DNA of 64,000 bases. Source: Deltaproteobacteria bacterium. Lineage in GTDB: Bacteria > Myxococcota_A > UBA796 > GCA-2862545. The stretch lies in contig SBGP01000095.1 in the NCBI GenBank assembly GCA_006226595.1, forward strand, positions 62,001 through 126,000. The letters run 5' to 3'. A model generated the notes under the pieces. It worked only from the letters and a program-made list of their open reading frames with translations, ran no database searches and was not told the DNA's origin. Each line of letters begins with the position of its first letter. Within the stretch, counting starts at the first letter, position 1. Positions 35,490-44,100 of this stretch are shown here, piece by piece. The translations under genes were made by a program, and so were the position numbers.

Positions 35490-36697
35490 CGCTTCTTGAG
35501 CCAGGCAGCGAGGTCGTCGTAGGCGCCGCCCTCGTTGGCGTAGAGGGCGTAGTTACGCGCCATCTCGATCCATGGACCCGTGGAGGACACGACCTCCTTG
35601 AGCGCCGCCCCAAAGTCCGCCATGGACACGCTGCGCTGCGCCTTTCCGGCGAGGACCTCCTCGATCACCCGCTCGGTGGCGGTGTCGGCGAGGTGCACGA
35701 GGTCCGCCCCCGAGTAGCCCTGCGTCTTTGCGGCGAGCACGGCGAAGTCGAGCCCCTGGTGCGGGCGACCTTCCATGTGCCGAGCGAGGATGTGTGCACG
35801 CGCCGCGGCGTCGGGCGGCGTGACGAGCACGGTGCGATCGAAGCGACCGGGCCGCTTGAGCGCCGGGTCCACGTCCCAGGGATGGTTCGTCGCGGCGATG
35901 ACGTAGACGCCGGCCGATGAGTCGAGGCCGTCGAGCTCCACCAGCAGCTGGTTCACGACGTTGCGACCCGCGCTGTGGCGGAGCTGCGAGCGCTTCTGTC
36001 CGATGGCATCGAGCTCGTCGAGGAAGAGCACGGTCGGACCCGTTCGCCGGGCCTGCTCGAACATCTCGTGCAGACGCTTCTCGGACTCGCCGAGGTACAT
36101 GTCGATGATGTCGATGAGGCCGATGGACTCGAAGCGCGCGCCGACCTCTCCGGCGGTGGCGCGGGCGATGTGGGTCTTGCCGCAGCCTGGCGGTCCGTAG
36201 AGCAGCATGCCGCCCTTGATCGCTTTGCCGTAGGCCTTGAACAGGCTGGGGTTGCGGATCGGCGCGAGGAAGCTCATCTCGATACGCTTCTTCACGGCCT
36301 CGAGGCCGCCCACGTCGTCGAAGCGGATGCCCGCCGGTGGCGGGGGCTCCTCGGCCCCCACCAGGCGCAGGCCGGGTCCGCCCGCGGGTGACTCCCCTTC
36401 CGGTGTGAGCGGCACCGCGGTCGGCGCGTGCTGGGCGTCCGCGGCGCCCAGCGCGGTGAGCAGCGTGCGGTAGCCAATGGCCTTGGCCGCGTCGCCTGCG
36501 GACTCGGCGGCCTGGGCAGCACGCGTCAACGCCTCGGTGTCGGTCGGGTTCGCCGCGAGCACCTGCTGAAACGCCTGTAGCGCTTCGCTGTGGCGCCCGA
36601 GCACGGTGAGGCGATCGCCGAGGGCGAGGTGGAGCGATGGATCGGGCGCGGCGGACAGCGCGGTACGCAGCGCGGTGACCACCGGATCTTCGGACAT
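35486..36697 (-). CDS. AAA+ ATPase with N-terminal TPR region
   Basis: A 403-residue CDC48/SpoVK-like AAA+ ATPase. The N-terminal 90 residues look like two TPR units (SLHLALGDRLTVLGRHSEAL). The ATPase core has GIRFDDVGGLEAVKKRI, Walker A G168-PPGCG-K174-T, Walker B LFLDELDA (224-231), sensor segment ATNHPWDVDPALKRPGRFD, and the C-terminal helical domain GYSGADLVHLADTATERV. A strong SD (GGAGGTCG) lies before ATG. It is immediately followed by the TPR membrane-protein gene. A role as an unfoldase or disassembly motor docked to that membrane partner is inference. Confidence 0.88.
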   Translation of the reverse strand: MSEDPVVTALRTALSAAPDPSLHLALGDRLTVLGRHSEALQAFQQVLAANPTDTEALTRAAQAAESAGDAAKAIGYRTLLTALGAADAQHAPTAVPLTPEGESPAGGPGLRLVGAEEPPPPAGIRFDDVGGLEAVKKRIEMSFLAPIRNPSLFKAYGKAIKGGMLLYGPPGCGKTHIARATAGEVGARFESIGLIDIIDMYLGESEKRLHEMFEQARRTGPTVLFLDELDAIGQKRSQLRHSAGRNVVNQLLVELDGLDSSAGVYVIAATNHPWDVDPALKRPGRFDRTVLVTPPDAAARAHILARHMEGRPHQGLDFAVLAAKTQGYSGADLVHLADTATERVIEEVLAGKAQRSVSMADFGAALKEVVSSTGPWIEMARNYALYANEGGAYDDLAAWLKKR

Positions 36698-36918
36698 ACG
36701 ACCTCCATCGAGAGCCTCGCACGGTACGCGGCGGATGGCGAGGTGTGCACAGCGCCAAACCCTATGCAAGAGGTCATGCATCGGGCGTGGTCACGCGACA
36801 GCAAGATCCGGGCCACGGGATCCAAAAAGTTCCTGAGAACACGGCGATCCGGGCGAGCGAGGTGCCCGATCAGGCGTAGGAACAAAGGCCACAAACCCCC
36901 ACCAACAAGGCCATGAGA

Positions 36919-36967
36919 GGGGTCTGACCCCACCGGAGGGTCTGACCCTCCGGTGGGGTCAGACCCC
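36919..36967. repeat. REPIN-like inverted repeat
   Basis: Two perfect 22-base arms in inverted orientation enclose the 5-base loop TCTGA. Each arm contains GGGGTCTGACCCC or its complement GGGGTCAGACCCC-like sequence, the type of REP core mobilised by RAYT transposases in many bacteria. No transposase gene is adjacent. It lies in the 349-base gap between the divergent AAA+ gene and the MYXO-CTERM-like gene; the rest of that gap shows only the promoter noted next and low-complexity sequence. Confidence 0.75.
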
Positions 36968-36999
36968 CTCGTCGGACGACCCGTTTCGCCCATCGAAAC

Positions 37000-37032
37000 T
37001 TGCGACAAACCATGTGCACAGTGTATACATGG
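37000..37032 (+). promoter_or_regulatory. Promoter with overlapping dyad before the first MYXO-CTERM-like gene
   Basis: TTGCGA (37000-37005) and TATACA (37024-37029) are 18 bases apart. An inverted repeat CCATGT...ACATGG (37010-37015 and 37027-37032) overlaps the -10 and could be an operator. It supports ATG 37047 rather than the in-frame ATG 37029 as the start. Confidence 0.45.
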
Positions 37033-37046
37033 CCAAAGAGGTTCCC

Positions 37047-37772
37047 ATGCTCGTCTCGCTCCTGCTTCTCGCCACCGCCTCCGCCCACCGCCCGTCCTTC
37101 GGGGACGAGGGCATGTCGAGCGCCGAAGACGCCTACGTCATCGAAGACATCGACATCTCCATCGTCGTCTACAAGGAGCTCGTCTGCGAGGACTCCGAGC
37201 TGTGGATGACCTTTGACGGCGCGGCGGACCAGGAGCTGTACGTGCAGCTCGGCGTGCCGGAGATCGACCGACTGCGCGAGCACCGCCCCGCCGTCGCCGT
37301 GCTCGGACCCGGCATGCCCCCGCTTGACGAAGCCGTTCCCTTCGAGGTTCCCGAGGGTCTCGGCGGCTACGTGTTCCACGCCTCCGACGAGCCAGCGGCC
37401 TTCTACGAGCCGTTCACCCAGACGGACAGCTGGATCTGGGTCGAGGAGCGCCTCAACCTCCCCGCGGCCGGCACCGGCTACGTCGTCGGCTTCCACCCCG
37501 ACGGCGTCAGCGGCAAGATCTGGCTCGCGACCGGCGAGATCGAGAACTTCGAGGGCATCGCCGTCGACGAGATGGCGAGCTGGGGGCCGATCGTGCGCGA
37601 GTTCCACGAGGTCGACGAGTACGAGCGCTCTCTCGCCTACGAAGAAGAGGTCTGCGACCTGCAGCTCGATGGCGACAGCGAGGCCGAGGGCTGTGGCTGC
37701 CAGAGCAGCGGCACCGGCTGGTCCGGTCTGTTCGCGCTGCCGCTCCTCGTGATCCGCCGCCGCCGCCGCTAG
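37047..37772 (+). CDS. Exported surface protein with MYXO-CTERM-like tail
   Basis: A 241-residue protein with a signal peptide (MLVSLLLLATASA) and a C-terminal sorting-type end: C-G-C-Q followed by Ser/Gly, a hydrophobic stretch (WSGLFALPLLVI) and RRRRR. This is the tripartite layout of MYXO-CTERM signals that a myxosortase is expected to process. The body is acidic, one beta-rich domain with GYVFHASDEPAAFYEPF and EVCDLQLDGDS; no enzyme motif. It likely ends up at the cell surface. It converges with the FGE-like gene (stop codons nearly touch). Confidence 0.75.
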   Translation: MLVSLLLLATASAHRPSFGDEGMSSAEDAYVIEDIDISIVVYKELVCEDSELWMTFDGAADQELYVQLGVPEIDRLREHRPAVAVLGPGMPPLDEAVPFEVPEGLGGYVFHASDEPAAFYEPFTQTDSWIWVEERLNLPAAGTGYVVGFHPDGVSGKIWLATGEIENFEGIAVDEMASWGPIVREFHEVDEYERSLAYEEEVCDLQLDGDSEAEGCGCQSSGTGWSGLFALPLLVIRRRRR

Positions 37773-39148
37773 CGGCAGCGAAAGCCGAGGTCGCCCGACA
37801 CGGTACTCGCGTCGGCGTCGGTCACCGCGCCGTCCTTGCCGCGTACGACGCCCTGACCGTCCCGCTCGCGCCACTCGCGCACCGCCTGTTCGGCCGCCAC
37901 GTCGGCAGTCTGCACGCCCTTTGCCCAGTCCTCGCAGTAGGCCTTGGCGGCCGCGAACGGCACCCACACCACCGGCGCGTCGTCGCGTCCGGCCGGCGGG
38001 CTGCCGCCCTTCCAGTCCTTGAGATAGCCCTTGGGCGCGAGCCCAGCGTCCACCGCAGCCTTGCCCATCCACTCCGGGTGGTACGGCAACCACTCGGCGA
38101 GCTCCGCGTAGGTCACCGCGTGCACCTCGCCCTCGTCGATGGCGAAGGTGATCACGTCGGTGGTCACGGTGCGCTCGAGCCCGGTCTTCGCGTCGATGTC
38201 ACTGCGCACGGTGGTCTCGCGGGCCACGGCGCGAAGCCGCGCGTCCTCGAACGGGTCGACGTAGTCCGCATCGCGAGCGACCGCGGCGAACACGGGGACC
38301 TCGACGCTGCGGGTGGGCGTGGGCAGCGCCGGCGCTTCGTCGACCTCCGCGACCGCCGGCTCGCCGACCTCGGGCTCGTCCACGACCTCGGGCTCGTCCA
38401 CGACCTCGGGCTCGTCCACGACCTCGGGCCCAGGCTCGACCTCGGGCTCGTCCTCGACCTCGGGCTCGTCCGCATCCGCGACCGCATCCGCGAACAGCGG
38501 CGCGTCGGTGAGGCCCAGCGCCGCGCTGTCCTCCTCCGCGAACCACCTCGGCACCGCGAGCTCGGGAAGCCCGTCACCGAGCAGCTTCTCCGGGAAGGCC
38601 GCACCGTCCTGCCAGTACTGACGCACGAGGGTCCCCTTCTTGTCGGTGACCTGCACGAACAGCGGCACCTCGGCGGGTGCCTCGGGACGAGACAACGGGT
38701 GGCCGTTCGCGAACACCGCGCCCTTCTTGGGCACGACGAGCCCCACGCCTGGCGGTCCGGACGGCGCGGGAAGCTCGATCTCGGCCAGGGCCTCGCCATA
38801 GGGGTGGTCCACCAGATCACTCGCGAGCGGTAGGCCCGCCCACGCCACCTGCTGCGACATCGCCCAGCGTCGCACGCTGTCCGGGTCCTGCTCGAAGAAG
38901 AACACCAGACCGAGCAGACGCGCCAGACGAGCGAGACGCGCCGGACTGGCGATCTCGTCGAGGCACAGCGTCGAGGCGTGCGTGCCCTTGAGGATGGCCT
39001 TTGCGCCCTCGAGATCGAAGGCAGCGAACGCGTCCTCAGCGGCGTCGAGGTGCGCGTCCCACTGGTCCATCGTGTAGGTCTCGGCGCAGACTTCCTGCTG
39101 GGCCGAGGCCGTCGAGAGCCACAGGGCGAGGAACAGGCTGTGCGACAA
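37769..39148 (-). CDS. Exported protein with acidic repeats and FGE-like C-terminus
   Basis: A 459-residue protein with TTG start (GGAGG five bases upstream) and a signal peptide (SLFLALWLSTASAQ). The middle holds DEPEVV-type repeats encoded by six 18-bp units. The C-terminal 100 residues resemble the formylglycine-generating-enzyme/sulfatase-modifying fold: EWMGKAAVDAGL, VVWVPFAAAKAYCEDWAKG and the closing GDLGFRCR. A middle part of the normal FGE fold is missing, and I can see only two Cys there, so catalysis is uncertain. It may be a binding or surface module rather than an active FGE. Confidence 0.7.
   Translation of the reverse strand: MSHSLFLALWLSTASAQQEVCAETYTMDQWDAHLDAAEDAFAAFDLEGAKAILKGTHASTLCLDEIASPARLARLARLLGLVFFFEQDPDSVRRWAMSQQVAWAGLPLASDLVDHPYGEALAEIELPAPSGPPGVGLVVPKKGAVFANGHPLSRPEAPAEVPLFVQVTDKKGTLVRQYWQDGAAFPEKLLGDGLPELAVPRWFAEEDSAALGLTDAPLFADAVADADEPEVEDEPEVEPGPEVVDEPEVVDEPEVVDEPEVGEPAVAEVDEAPALPTPTRSVEVPVFAAVARDADYVDPFEDARLRAVARETTVRSDIDAKTGLERTVTTDVITFAIDEGEVHAVTYAELAEWLPYHPEWMGKAAVDAGLAPKGYLKDWKGGSPPAGRDDAPVVWVPFAAAKAYCEDWAKGVQTADVAAEQAVREWRERDGQGVVRGKDGAVTDADASTVSGDLGFRCR
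38365..38472 (-). repeat. Six tandem 18-bp units in the FGE-like gene
   Basis: Six consecutive units of the type CGACCTCGGGCTCGTCCA (the fourth varies) encode the Glu-Pro-Glu-Val-rich linker. The first three units are identical on the plus strand, so copy number can change by slippage without changing the frame. Confidence 0.9.
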
Positions 39149-39206
39149 GGGGGCCTCCGGCGAGCTCGACCGCGCATGTAGCGCGCGGCCGGGCTTCGGT
39201 CCCGCG

Positions 39207-41147
39207 CTACTGCTCGACCTCGATGGTGCGCTCGATGGTCACGCTCTCAGCGCGGCGGGCCGGGTTGCCGTCGTGACAGGGCACACCGCCCTCGGGCGCG
39301 GGCTCGAGGATGATGAACTGAACGCGTCGGTTGAGGGCGCGTCCTTCCTGCGTGCGGTTGTCCGCCAGCGGGCAGGACTCGCCGTAGCCGACCGACACGA
39401 TGCGCGCGTCGGGCACGCCGGCGGCCTTGAGGAACTCGAGCACCGCATCCACCCGTCGCTGCGACAGGTCGAGGTTGTAGGAGTTCTTGCCCTGGCTGTC
39501 GGTGTGTCCCTGGACCTCGACCCGCGTGATCTCGGGGTTCACGAGCAGGTTGTTCGCGACCTCGGTGAGCAGGCGCTCGGACTCCGGCTTGATCGTCGCC
39601 TCGTCGACGTCGAACTGCACCTGCTCGAGGATCACGACCTCCTCGGTGGTCATCTGCACGACCGCCGGGGAGAGCACGACCTCGACGACCACCAGCGACA
39701 GCTGGTTCGCCTCGATGGTCAGGGCCTTGCGCTCGGTACCGAAGGACTCGGCGCTGATGAGCAGCGTCCAGTCACCCGGAGAGAGCACGAAGATCTCCTC
39801 GCCGTCCTCGCCGAGCGGCTCGGGCTCGAGGTGCTCCGGTCCCAGGAAGGACACGGTGGCATCGACGATGTTGCCCTCGTTGCTGCGAGTGATGACCCGC
39901 ACCGCGCCGGGAAGCCACACGAGGTCGAAGGACAGCTCGTTGTCGCCCTCGACCAGCGTCATCGCCGTGTCCACGTAGCCGGCCACGCCGGTCTTCTTGG
40001 AGGGCTCGAGGCCGAACTCGACCGCCTCGCCGGGCATGCGCCCCTCGAGCACGAGCTCGCCGTTGGCATCGGTGCGGCCGACGATCTCCTCGCCGAGTCG
40101 CACGGGAACGCCGGCCATCGGTCCGCCCTCGGGGTGGGTGACCTTCACGCGCACGTTGGCGAGCATGTCCGGGCAGCCGTCGTCGTCCTTGTAGTCGTTG
40201 CGGGTCTCGGCCTCTTCGGGGCAGGCATCCTCGTGATCGGCGAAGCCGTCGCCATCGAGATCGCGCTCCTTGCCGATGGCGTAGCCCACGCCGGCGAACA
40301 GCCGAAAGCTGGCCGCGGAGGCCCCCGGGGTCACACCGAGCGAGCCACCCGCGGTCCACGACAGGCCGCCGGGGCCGGAGGGCACACCGCGCGCGGAGAC
40401 GAGCAGCTCACCGGGGCTTCCCGCGCCGGCGACCTCGTTCTTGCCCAGGCCTGGCCGGAAGCTGGCCTCGGCGCGGACCGCCAGCGTCTCGGACACCGCG
40501 AACGAGCCGCCCAGGCCGGTCAAGAGCTGGGTCGACGCCTGGAGGTTGTACAGGTCGGGCGACGGGCCGGTCTCGATGCCGAGGTTGTAGCTGACGTCGA
40601 GCGGACCGCCGCGCCAGCCGGCAGCGAGCAGCGCACCGCCGCCGAAGCCACCGTCGCCCTGGTAGCGCTCCTGCGCACCGATGGGCAGGTTCGCGAACGG
40701 CACCGCCGACAGCCCGAAGCCGCCCTCGTCGTCGCCAGCGAGCACCAGGCCCACGGGCACCGACAGGCGGAAGTCACCGGCGGACGGCCCCTGAGCGCCA
40801 TCGAGGCCCGACGAGGTGAAGTAGATCGGCCCGGTGAGCGCCACGCCGACCCGCTCGTGAAGGCCCGCGTGGAAGCCGAGGTTGAGCGCGAAGGCGTTGT
40901 CGAGCAGCGGCTCGCGCATCGGATCCCCGCCGTTCACGGACCGGTACTGCACGAACGGCGCCTTGGCATACTCGAACAGCCCGGAGAACCCGAAGGCTCC
41001 GAGGGCCTGGCGCTCGGGACGCCACGTGGTGAGCAGGTCGGCGAGGTCTCCATCGTCCGAGGCCATCGCGAAGCCGTGGGCATCGAAGCTCTGGGCCGCG
41101 GCCGAGCCGCTGATCAGGAGGGAGAGCGAGAGGAGGGCGAAGCGCAT
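39207..41147 (-). CDS. OmpA-family outer-membrane/peptidoglycan-binding protein
   Basis: A 646-residue protein with signal peptide (MRFALLSLSLLISGSAAA). The N-terminal part (about residues 20-320) is beta-rich with YNLGIETGPSPDLYN-like strands, as in an outer-membrane porin-type domain. A thrombospondin type-3-like calcium segment follows (DLDGDGFADHEDACP), then a carboxypeptidase-regulatory-like domain (DANGELVLEGRMPGEAVE). The C-terminus is OmpA-like: VQFDVDEATIKPESERLL, VEVQGHTDSQGKNSYN and LNRRVQFIIL. It would tether the outer membrane to peptidoglycan. It follows the giant repeat-protein gene on the same strand. Confidence 0.9.
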   Translation of the reverse strand: MRFALLSLSLLISGSAAAQSFDAHGFAMASDDGDLADLLTTWRPERQALGAFGFSGLFEYAKAPFVQYRSVNGGDPMREPLLDNAFALNLGFHAGLHERVGVALTGPIYFTSSGLDGAQGPSAGDFRLSVPVGLVLAGDDEGGFGLSAVPFANLPIGAQERYQGDGGFGGGALLAAGWRGGPLDVSYNLGIETGPSPDLYNLQASTQLLTGLGGSFAVSETLAVRAEASFRPGLGKNEVAGAGSPGELLVSARGVPSGPGGLSWTAGGSLGVTPGASAASFRLFAGVGYAIGKERDLDGDGFADHEDACPEEAETRNDYKDDDGCPDMLANVRVKVTHPEGGPMAGVPVRLGEEIVGRTDANGELVLEGRMPGEAVEFGLEPSKKTGVAGYVDTAMTLVEGDNELSFDLVWLPGAVRVITRSNEGNIVDATVSFLGPEHLEPEPLGEDGEEIFVLSPGDWTLLISAESFGTERKALTIEANQLSLVVVEVVLSPAVVQMTTEEVVILEQVQFDVDEATIKPESERLLTEVANNLLVNPEITRVEVQGHTDSQGKNSYNLDLSQRRVDAVLEFLKAAGVPDARIVSVGYGESCPLADNRTQEGRALNRRVQFIILEPAPEGGVPCHDGNPARRAESVTIERTIEVEQ

Positions 41148-41197
41148 CGAGGGCTCCAGGAAGCGGGTCGGGGCCCGAGAGGGCCCCAGGAGAAGGC

Positions 41198-44100
41198 TCA
41201 GGCCGACCGACGACGGCGCAGGATCGGGAGGAGGACCAGCGGGAACAGCGTCAGCGACAGGGGCGTCCGGCCCGAGGCGTTGCACTCGCAGCCACCCTGG
41301 ACCCAGATGTCCTCGCTGTCGCGGAAGCCGGTGTCTCCGCTGTCGCCGCCGTCCATGCCATCATCGAGGTTGGTCAGCGACACGTCGTCCGGGTCGATGC
41401 CGTCGTAGCGGACATCGCTGCTGGTCGCCGGCGAGAGCACGACCGTGTAGTCGATGTCGCCGTCCACCAGGTCGTCGTCCAGGCCGGTCACGGTCACCGT
41501 CTGTGCCGTGCTCCAGTTCGCGGTCGTGAACGTGAGCGTGTCCACGTCGGTCTCGCCCTCCGTGTCGTCATCCGAGGCCACCGCGATCACCACGTCCGCA
41601 CTCGGGGCCGCGGTAAGCACCACGTCGAAGGTCTCGGTGACGCCAGACTCCTCGGTGAACAGCCCGCTGGTCGGCGTGACCACCACGCCAGGGGTGTCGT
41701 TGTCGAGGTTGGTGCCGTCGAGGGTGCCGATGACGCCGGACACGGTGGTGTCGTCGCTGACCGCGGTGAGCGTGACCACGAAGGCGATGTCGCCATCGAG
41801 GTCCGTGTCGTCCACGCCGGTCACGGTCACGGTCTGGGGCGTGTCCCAGTTCGCGGCGGTGAAGGTCAGCGAGGTCGGCGCCGCCGACGCCTCCGTCGCA
41901 TCGTCGATCGCGACGCTGACGGTGACGTCCGCGGTGGGCTCGGCGGTGAGCGCGACGGTGAACGTGTCGGTGCTTCCCGACTCGCTGGTCTCCAGCGTGC
42001 CGTCGGTGCCCGCGTCCACGGTCAGGTCGCCCACGTCGTCGTCGAGGTTGTCGAGGTCCACGTCGGCCGCGGCCAGTCCGTCGTAGGCGCTGTCCGAGGA
42101 GCGCACGGTCGTGGTGAGCTGGTAGCTGATCGTGCCATCGACGAGGGCGTCGTCCACGCCGGTCACGGTCACGGTCTGCGGCGTGCTCCAGTTGCCGGTC
42201 CCGAAGGTCAGCGTCGCCACCGACACGGTGCCCTCGGTGGTGTCGGTCGACGCGAGGTCGACGAACACGTCCGCGGTGGGTGCGGAGGTGAGCACGAGGC
42301 TCACGGTCTCGGTGCCGCCCGCCTCGGTGGTGGTGCCGGTGGGCGGAGTGACGCGCACGCCGGCGGTGTCGTCGTCGAGGTTCACCGCCGGGATGTCCGC
42401 CGGGTCCAGGCCATCGAAGGACACGTCGTTGCTGACGAGCGCGCCGATCTCCACGGTGTAGGCGATGTCCCCGTCCTGCAGGGCATCGTCGACGCCGGTC
42501 ACGGTCACGGTCTGCGGCTGGTCCCAGTTCGAGGCGTCGAACGCGATGCTCGCGGGCACGGTGCCCTCGGCGGTGTTCGACGAAGTGAACGGCACGGTCA
42601 CCGTGTCGGCCGGCTCTGCGGAGAGCGCCACGGTGAAGCTGTCGGTGCCGCCGGCCTCGGTGGTGGTCAGCGTGGTCGTCGTCGGGTCGATGTCGAGCAC
42701 GACGGTCGCGGTGTCGTCATCGGCGTTGTCCCAGGGGATATCCGCCGGGTCGAGCCCGCCGTAGTCGCTGTCACTGGAGACGACGGTGCCGACGATCAGG
42801 TCGAAGGACACGGTGCCGTCGACGATCGTGTCGTCCACGCCGGTGACGGTGAGCACCTGCGGCACGTTCCAGTTCGCGGTGGTGAACACCAGCTCGGTCG
42901 CGGACACGCTGCCCTCGGTCGCGTCCGAGGACGAGAACGGGATGGTCACCGTGTCGGTGGGCTGGGTGTTGAGGACCACGCGCACCACGTCGGTGGTGCC
43001 GCTCTCGCTGGTGGCCAGTGCCGCCTCGTCCCCCACGCCCGCGTCGGTCGTCACGGTGAAGCCCGGGCTGTCGTCGTCGGCGTTGGTGACGCTGACGTCG
43101 TCGACCGCGATGCCGTCGAAGGCGCTGTCACCGGACTGCATGGCGCCGAGCACCAGCGTGTAGGTCACGGCGCCGTCGATCACCGCGTCGTCCACGCCGG
43201 TCACGGTCACGGTCTGAGCGGTGTCCCAGTTCGAGCCGTCGAAGGACAGCGAGGTCGTCGACAGGCTGCCCTCGGTCGCGTCGAGGCCGCTGATGTCGAT
43301 GGTGGTGGTCGCGGTGGGCTCGGCGTTGAGCACCACGGTGAAGTCCGCCGTGGTTCCCGACTCACTGGTCGCGATCCGCCGCGGCGTGACCGTGGCGCCG
43401 GGCTTGTCGTTGTCGAGGTTGGTCCACAACAGCTCGGTCTCGGCGAGGCCGTCGAAGTTGCGGTCGGCGCTGACGGTGGCGGTGCGGGTGAGGCCGAAGG
43501 TCACGTTGCCGTCGACCAGGCTGTCGTCCACGCCCTGCAGGGTCACGTCCGTGCCGGTGTCCCAACCGTTGCGGGTGATGGTGATCACCGCGCCGCCGAC
43601 GACCACGCCCTCGGTGACGTCGGTGCTGATCACGTTGAAGATCACGTCGGCGCCGGGCTGGCGGGACAGGCTGAAGTTGACCGTGTCGGTGGTGCCGTTC
43701 TCGGAGGTCTGGATCTCGCGGCCGTTGGAGTAGGTCACCAGGATCTGCGGCTCGCCGAGGGTCGGCACGGTGAGCAGCGGCAGGCTGTCGACCGGGCATA
43801 CCGTGGCGTTGCCCCCACCCATCGAGCAGTCGGTGGACACGACGCCGGGCACGTCGTTCGCGTCGCCGAAGGTGACGTCGTTGCCCGGGAAGGTGAGGTC
43901 GACGCTGACCCAGATCGTGTCGCCGGGCTCCATGAGCGCCGGTACGCGGCTGTTCACGCACAGATCGCCCTGCTTCACGCTGTCGGCGCTCGCCGTGCGC
44001 AGCTCCCACACGGTGTCGCGATCACCGACGGTGATCGGAGACTGGCCCGCCTGCGTCTGCCACAGCGTCTCGTTCGCGTAGGTCACACCGATCGGCAGCG

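Noticed and set aside
38365-38472. Regular short repeats that could suggest a CRISPR array
   Set aside because: The units are directly adjacent with no spacers and lie inside a coding frame.
41148-41285. 46-codon N-terminal extension of the OmpA-family frame
   Set aside because: The extension overlaps the end of the giant repeat gene and lacks a signal; the internal ATG at 41147 begins a proper signal peptide.
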